Both the position numbers and the translations under genes were made by a program. From Clostridiales bacterium (GTDB lineage: Bacteria > Bacillota > Clostridia > Christensenellales > Aristaeellaceae), in assembly GCA_016930575.1 (NCBI GenBank), contig JAFGGL010000076.1:1-45787 (forward strand): a stretch of DNA of 45,787 bases, written 5' to 3'. Under the pieces are notes generated by a model. It was not told the origin of the DNA. It did not search any database and saw nothing but the letters and a program-made list of their open reading frames with translations. Below are positions 42,167 through 45,787 of the stretch, piece after piece (the stretch's first letter is position 1; every line of letters begins with the position of its first letter).

Positions 42167-43018
42167 TCAGGACCGCAGCGCTTCCCCGGCGCGGTACGAA
42201 CTGCGCACGAACGGCCCGGACGAGGTATAGGAAAAGCCCAGTTTTTCAGCGTCCGCATGATATTGCGCAAACACGTCCGGATGAATATATTCCACGACCG
42301 GATGATGCCGCTTGGACGGCGCCAGGTACTGCCCGATCGTCAGGAATTCGCATCCGGCGGCGCGCAGGTCGCGCATCACCTGTATCACTTCGGCATAGCG
42401 TTCCCCCAGCCCGACCATGACGCCGGATTTGGTTCTGATTTCGGGAGCTATATCCTTTACGCGCCTGAGCAGTTCAAGCGAGCGCCGGTAATCCGCCATC
42501 GGGCGCACCTCAGGATACAGCCGTTCGATGGTCTCGACGTTGTGGTTGATAACCGTCGGTTTGGCCGCGATCACTGTTTTCAATGCGTCCGGGTCGCCCT
42601 GAAAATCGGGGATCAGCACTTCAATGTTCGTCTGCGGGCAGGTTTGACGCACCGCTTCGATCACCTGCGTAAAATGCCCAGCGCCGCCGTCGGGCAGGTC
42701 GTCCCGCGTCACGGAAGTGACGACGACGTGTTTAAGCCCAAGCTGTTTTACAGCCTGTGCTACGTGTTCAGGTTCCTGCGCATCCACCGGCAGCGGCGTG
42801 CCTTTGGAGACCTGACAGAACGTGCAGTTGCGCGTACACACATTGCCCAGCACCATAAACGTCGCCGTCTTGTTGCAGAAGCATTCGCCCAGATTCGGGC
42901 AGCCGGCCTGCTCGCAGACCGTATGCAGCGAAAGCCCCCGCAGCGTTTCCTCGATTTCTTTCCGGTCGGGCCCGTAGGGAATCCGTTTTACGATCCAATC
43001 AGGCTTTGCAGCGTGCAT
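42167..43018 (-). CDS. lipA: Lipoyl synthase
   Basis: A radical SAM enzyme that inserts two sulfurs into a protein-bound octanoyl chain to form lipoate. The 283 residues have the auxiliary cluster motif [12 protein letters not shown] (C35, C40, C46), which supplies sulfur, and the SAM cluster motif CTRNCTFC (C61, C65, C68). The C-terminal RSSYRAGE carries the conserved serine ligand. ATG at 43018 is chosen because GGAGGAGAACGT precedes it. It overlaps the 3' end of lipB by 31 bases, a tight operon. A lipoylated target (GcvH or a 2-oxoacid dehydrogenase) is not in the window. Confidence 0.96.
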   Translation of the reverse strand: MHAAKPDWIVKRIPYGPDRKEIEETLRGLSLHTVCEQAGCPNLGECFCNKTATFMVLGNVCTRNCTFCQVSKGTPLPVDAQEPEHVAQAVKQLGLKHVVVTSVTRDDLPDGGAGHFTQVIEAVRQTCPQTNIEVLIPDFQGDPDALKTVIAAKPTVINHNVETIERLYPEVRPMADYRRSLELLRRVKDIAPEIRTKSGVMVGLGERYAEVIQVMRDLRAAGCEFLTIGQYLAPSKRHHPVVEYIHPDVFAQYHADAEKLGFSYTSSGPFVRSSYRAGEALRS

Positions 43019-43680
43019 ACGTTCTCCTCCATGCCGAATACCTCGCAAAAATACTGTGCGATCAGCTTGTTCAGCCGTTCCATATCCTGCTTTTCTCCCA
43101 TTTGCTCCTCAAGCGAGGTCACGCCCCGGTCGCTGAGGCCGCAGGGGTTGATCCACCGGAAATGCGACAGGTCCGTATTGACGTTGAAGGCGAAGCCGTG
43201 CGTGGTCGTCCAGCGCCGGATGTGGATGCCGAACGCCGTAATCTTGTTTTCGCCGATCCATATCCCCGTGTATTTCCCGTCCTCGCGGTGCGGCTTCAGC
43301 CCGAATTCCCTTGCCAGCAGGCGCAGGAACACCTCCTGCACCTTGTGCATGAACGCGTGCACGTCCTTGCCGTGGCGCGTCAGGTTGAAGATCGGATAGC
43401 CGACGATCTGCCCCGGCCCGTGGTAGGTCACGTCCCCGCCGCGGTCGATGCGGTACACGCTGACGCCAAGCTTCTTCTGCTGCTCCTCGCTCAGATAGAC
43501 GTTTTTGCATTCGGCGCTCTGCCCCATCGTAAGCACCGGCGGGTGCTCCAGCAGCAGCAGGGTATCTCCGGCCTCGTTATTCATCACACGCTCGTGAAGC
43601 GCCTGCTGAATATCCAGCGCTTTCTGGTACTCCGTTATACCCAGAAAAACCACGTTAAGCTTTCCGGCCTTTGTTTCCAC
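42988..43680 (-). CDS. lipB: Lipoyl(octanoyl) transferase
   Basis: Moves the octanoyl group from acyl carrier protein to the lipoyl domain lysine. The 230 residues show [21 protein letters not shown], the catalytic lysine in [14 protein letters not shown] (K146) and the acyl-thioester cysteine in [16 protein letters not shown] (C180). The start is GTG at 43680 with AAGGAG nine bases upstream; an overlapping ATG pair in that spacer is in a different frame. A good promoter (TTGATT-N17-TATAAT) precedes it. lipB-lipA is the complete de novo lipoylation pair. Confidence 0.95.
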   Translation of the reverse strand: METKAGKLNVVFLGITEYQKALDIQQALHERVMNNEAGDTLLLLEHPPVLTMGQSAECKNVYLSEEQQKKLGVSVYRIDRGGDVTYHGPGQIVGYPIFNLTRHGKDVHAFMHKVQEVFLRLLAREFGLKPHREDGKYTGIWIGENKITAFGIHIRRWTTTHGFAFNVNTDLSHFRWINPCGLSDRGVTSLEEQMGEKQDMERLNKLIAQYFCEVFGMEENVCTLQSLIGS

Positions 43681-43716
43681 TCCATCATACTCCTTATACC
43701 GTCGCCAATATGAATG

Positions 43717-43745
43717 ATTATAATATACATTGCGGTCTCAATCAA
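43717..43745 (-). promoter_or_regulatory. Promoter of lipB-lipA
   Basis: On the minus strand TTGATT, 17 bases, TATAAT, 36 bases before the GTG start. Confidence 0.78.
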
Positions 43746-43784
43746 ACAACGTTGACCCTATATGCCTGTTCGATGACCGTATGA

Positions 43785-43812
43785 TTGGATTTCAATATTC
43801 GTATACTATACT
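43785..43812 (+). promoter_or_regulatory. Promoter of the Nudix gene
   Basis: TTGGAT, 16 bases, TATACT, 21 bases before the ATG. It is divergent from the lipB promoter. Confidence 0.55.
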
Positions 43813-43833
43813 TATACAAAAGGGGGTGCTTTG

Positions 43834-44283
43834 ATGGAACGGAAAATACGCAATTCGGCAAAAGCGCTGGTTATCAAGGGCGGTCGTATGGCGGCAATCA
43901 AAATTAACGACGGCGGCGACGTTTTTTATATCATGCCGGGCGGAGGGCAGAACCCGGAAGAACTGCTGACAGAGACCGTTATTCGAGAATGTGCGGAAGA
44001 ATTAGGAATAGCCGTATCCGTAAAAGACCTAGCATTTGTGATTGAAGGGATGCACGGCGAACCGTTCCACAGAGTCGACCTGGTATTTCTATGCGAATAT
44101 GTATCGGATATCCCGCAGGCTCAACTGCATGGCGATACCAATCAAGCCGGGATCGAATGGCTTGCGGTTGACGGACTGGAAAGTAAGCCGCTCTACCCGT
44201 CGAAACTCCGCAAGCAAATCATTGATCTATACAACTCACGGCAAACTTCCGTTTATTTAGGCAATGAAAACATCGGAGAGTAA
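43834..44283 (+). CDS. Nudix hydrolase
   Basis: A 149-residue Mg-dependent pyrophosphohydrolase that cleaves nucleoside diphosphates linked to another group. The Nudix box is at residues 35-60, GGGQNPEELLTETVIREC then AEELGI, with the catalytic EExG core intact. Outside it the sequence (KALVIKGGRMAAIKIND, FHRVDLVFLCEY) fits the ADP-ribose pyrophosphatase/MutT-like group, but the substrate cannot be assigned. ATG at 43834 follows AGGGGGTGCTTTG; a TTG immediately before it is in frame. Its base composition is lower in GC than its flanks, so recent acquisition is possible. It is monocistronic. Confidence 0.9.
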   Translation: MERKIRNSAKALVIKGGRMAAIKINDGGDVFYIMPGGGQNPEELLTETVIRECAEELGIAVSVKDLAFVIEGMHGEPFHRVDLVFLCEYVSDIPQAQLHGDTNQAGIEWLAVDGLESKPLYPSKLRKQIIDLYNSRQTSVYLGNENIGE

Positions 44284-44314
44284 AATATCCGATTATGACC
44301 CAATATATATTTTA

Positions 44315-44350
44315 TAAAGAAAACCCGGTGCAATCGCATCGGGTTCTTTA
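44315..44350. terminator. Bidirectional terminator between the Nudix gene and rplA
   Basis: AACCCGGTGC and GCATCGGGTT form a 10-bp stem (one G-T pair) with an AATC loop. CTTTA follows on the plus strand and TTTCTTT on the minus strand. Confidence 0.85.
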
Positions 44351-44363
44351 TTACGAAATCAAA

Positions 44364-45053
44364 TCAGAACTTCAAGGTGTTTACCTTTACCGCCGGCCCC
44401 ATCGTGGAGCTTAAATACAGCGAGCGAAGGTACGTGCCCTTGGCAGCCGAGGGCCTGGCTTTGACGATGGCTTCCATGAGCACCTGCAGGTTCTCGCCTA
44501 ACTTCTCTTTGCCGAAGGACGCCTTGCCGATCGGGCAGTGGATGATGGCGGTCTTGTCCACGCGGTACTCCACCTTGCCGGCTTTGATGTCGGAGACCGC
44601 CTTGGCGATGTCCATCGTGACGGTGCCGGACTTCGGGTTGGGCATGAGGCCCTTGGGGCCTAAAATCCGGCCGATGCGGCCGATGACGCCCATCATGTCC
44701 GGCGTGGCGACGATGACGTCGAAATCAAACCAGTTCTCGGTCTGGATCTTCTGCACCAGTTCTTCAGCGCCGATGAAATCCGCGCCTGCCTCCTGGGCTT
44801 CCTTCGCCTTGTCGCCCTTGGTGATGACCACCACGCGCACGGTCTTGCCCGTACCGTGCGGCAATACGATGGCGCCGCGCACCTGCTGGTCGGCATGGCG
44901 CGGGTCCACGTTCAGGCGGCAGGAAAGCTCGATGGTCTCGTCAAACTTGGCCTTGGCGGTCTGCACGACCAGATCACAGGCTTCCTCGGGGTCGTAAGCC
45001 TTCTGCGGATCAAGCAGCTTTACGCTGTCTACATAGTGTTTTCCGTGTTTCAT
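44364..45053 (-). CDS. rplA: 50S ribosomal protein L1
   Basis: A 229-residue ribosomal protein of the L1 stalk that binds 23S rRNA and assists release of E-site tRNA. Family signatures are [68 protein letters not shown] and [42 protein letters not shown] precedes the ATG. In many bacteria L1 represses its own operon by binding the mRNA near rplK; no L1 site could be recognised with confidence here. It is the last gene of the visible nusG-rplK-rplA run, followed directly by a terminator. Confidence 0.98.
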   Translation of the reverse strand: MKHGKHYVDSVKLLDPQKAYDPEEACDLVVQTAKAKFDETIELSCRLNVDPRHADQQVRGAIVLPHGTGKTVRVVVITKGDKAKEAQEAGADFIGAEELVQKIQTENWFDFDVIVATPDMMGVIGRIGRILGPKGLMPNPKSGTVTMDIAKAVSDIKAGKVEYRVDKTAIIHCPIGKASFGKEKLGENLQVLMEAIVKARPSAAKGTYLRSLYLSSTMGPAVKVNTLKF

Positions 45054-45112
45054 GGTTCAAATCCTCCCTGTGGTACAAACGGCGCTGTGTCCTCCCACGT
45101 ATGAATCAATAC

Positions 45113-45538
45113 TTACTCTTCAACCGTGATGCCCATGGAACGCGCGGTCCCGCGCACCATGCTCTCGATGCTCTCGATGTCGGTCGCGTTCTCGTCGGGG
45201 CGCTTGATCTCGGCGATCTTGCGCACCTGCTCCTTGGTGAGCCGCCCCACCTTGTCGCGGTTGGGTACGCCGCTGGCTTTTTCAAGCCCCAGTTCCTTTT
45301 TGATCAGGACGGGCACCGGCGGCGTTTTGGTGACGAAGGTGAACGTACGGTCGGCATACACCGTGATCACCACGGGGATGATCAGCCCGGCGTCCTTGGC
45401 CGTGCGCTCGTTGAACTCCTTGCAAAAACCGGGGATGTTCACGCCGTGCTGGCCCAGCGCGGGGCCGATCGGCGGCGCAGGCGTGGCCTTGGCGGCGGGC
45501 ACCTGCAGTTTCAGGATCGATTGGATCTTCTTAGCCAT
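45113..45538 (-). CDS. rplK: 50S ribosomal protein L11
   Basis: A 141-residue protein of the GTPase-associated centre, needed for RelA and release factor function and the target region of thiostrepton. [34 protein letters not shown] is the proline-rich N-terminal domain. [23 protein letters not shown] and [14 protein letters not shown] are the C-terminal rRNA-binding region. CTGAGGAGGCTATCATACC precedes the ATG. The 59-base gap to rplA holds only its ribosome binding site. Confidence 0.98.
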   Translation of the reverse strand: MAKKIQSILKLQVPAAKATPAPPIGPALGQHGVNIPGFCKEFNERTAKDAGLIIPVVITVYADRTFTFVTKTPPVPVLIKKELGLEKASGVPNRDKVGRLTKEQVRKIAEIKRPDENATDIESIESMVRGTARSMGITVEE

Positions 45539-45657
45539 GGTATGATAGCCTCCTCAGATTTGTGGTAATGCGGAACAATTCAATGCTCCTCCCACGACCT
45601 TTCCATACGGAAGGCGCAGCGCGCATGATATGCGCTCTTTTGACCGCCAAAGCGATA

Positions 45658-45787
45658 CTAAACTTTGGTTACTTCCTCCAGGCCGACTTCTACGGGCATT
45701 TCGCGCCCCAGGAACATCTTCACCTTCACGGTCAGCTTCTGCCGCACGGTATCGACGTCCTCCACAAAGCCGGTGAAGTTTTCCAGC
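45658..45787 (-). CDS. nusG: Transcription antitermination factor NusG, C-terminal part only
   Basis: The window ends within this gene. The last 42 codons are visible: ENFTGFVEDVDTVRQKLTVK followed by KMFLGREMPVEVGLEEVTKV and a TAG stop. This is the end of the KOW domain that contacts NusE (S10) or Rho. The position directly upstream of rplK-rplA is the standard bacterial order secE-nusG-rplK-rplA. The 119-base gap to rplK contains no obvious terminator. Confidence 0.93.
   Translation of the reverse strand, partial: LENFTGFVEDVDTVRQKLTVKVKMFLGREMPVEVGLEEVTKV

Overview
The window is a GC-rich chromosomal segment of a Gram-positive, anaerobic, fermentative bacterium, most likely a Clostridia-class member of the Bacillota. 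The grounds are strong AAGGAGG ribosome binding sites, tRNA genes that encode CCA, clostridial gene families (DegV, YugP-like peptidase, a class I cyclic-di-GMP riboswitch), 2-oxoacid:ferredoxin oxidoreductase, a biotin-dependent sodium-pump operon, and many exported proteins with Gram-positive signal peptides. A placement near Christensenellales is only a guess. There is no phage, transposase, CRISPR or conjugation gene.

Layout. 1-8.9 kb: 3' end of lepA; an NfrB-like membrane glycosyltransferase ending in an MshEN-type (c-di-GMP-binding) domain; two exported proteins with their own promoters; a convergent radical SAM protein; and a minus-strand exported coiled-coil protein behind a clear GEMM-I c-di-GMP riboswitch. 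8.9-9.64 kb: an AT-rich island with a 58-codon ORF, two copies of a structured repeat, and tRNA-Pro(GGG). 9.7-18.4 kb: pfkA, uppP and a nitroreductase on the minus strand; degV and a 974-residue SdrD/Cna-B-like repeat protein on the plus strand; then thrC and a small P-loop protein. 18.6-23.9 kb: tRNA-Lys(CTT), then the minus-strand group gapN-ldhA-korA-korB.

24.1-28.8 kb is the most accessory part. It holds a membrane protein with an acidic pentapeptide-repeat tail behind a long structured leader, a decayed flavodoxin gene, a transglutaminase-like exported protein, a second flavodoxin remnant next to a small exported protein, and an Xre-type regulator/membrane protein pair. Fragments of the same two-gene unit (small exported protein plus flavodoxin) lie on both sides of the transglutaminase gene, so this is an old, decaying duplication.

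29-34.8 kb: iron-dependent alcohol dehydrogenase, purA, a UDP-sugar dehydrogenase, and divergently purC overlapping a capE-like dehydratase. 34.8-35.4 kb is non-coding with nested inverted repeats. 35.4-40.3 kb is a five-gene operon with both a 12S-type (acyl-CoA) and a 5S-type (oxaloacetate/pyruvate) carboxyltransferase, a biotin carrier, and OadG and OadB sodium-pump subunits. 40.5-45.8 kb: YugP-like peptidase, TraB/GumN protein, lipB-lipA, a Nudix hydrolase, and nusG-rplK-rplA.

How the genes fit together. PfkA, GapN, D-lactate dehydrogenase, KorAB and the alcohol dehydrogenase cover glycolysis, NADPH supply, ferredoxin-linked 2-oxoacid conversion and disposal of reducing power. The biotin operon can couple oxaloacetate and methylmalonyl-CoA chemistry to a sodium gradient. 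Two independent c-di-GMP signals (the riboswitch and the MshEN-tailed glycosyltransferase) point to control of the cell surface by that messenger.
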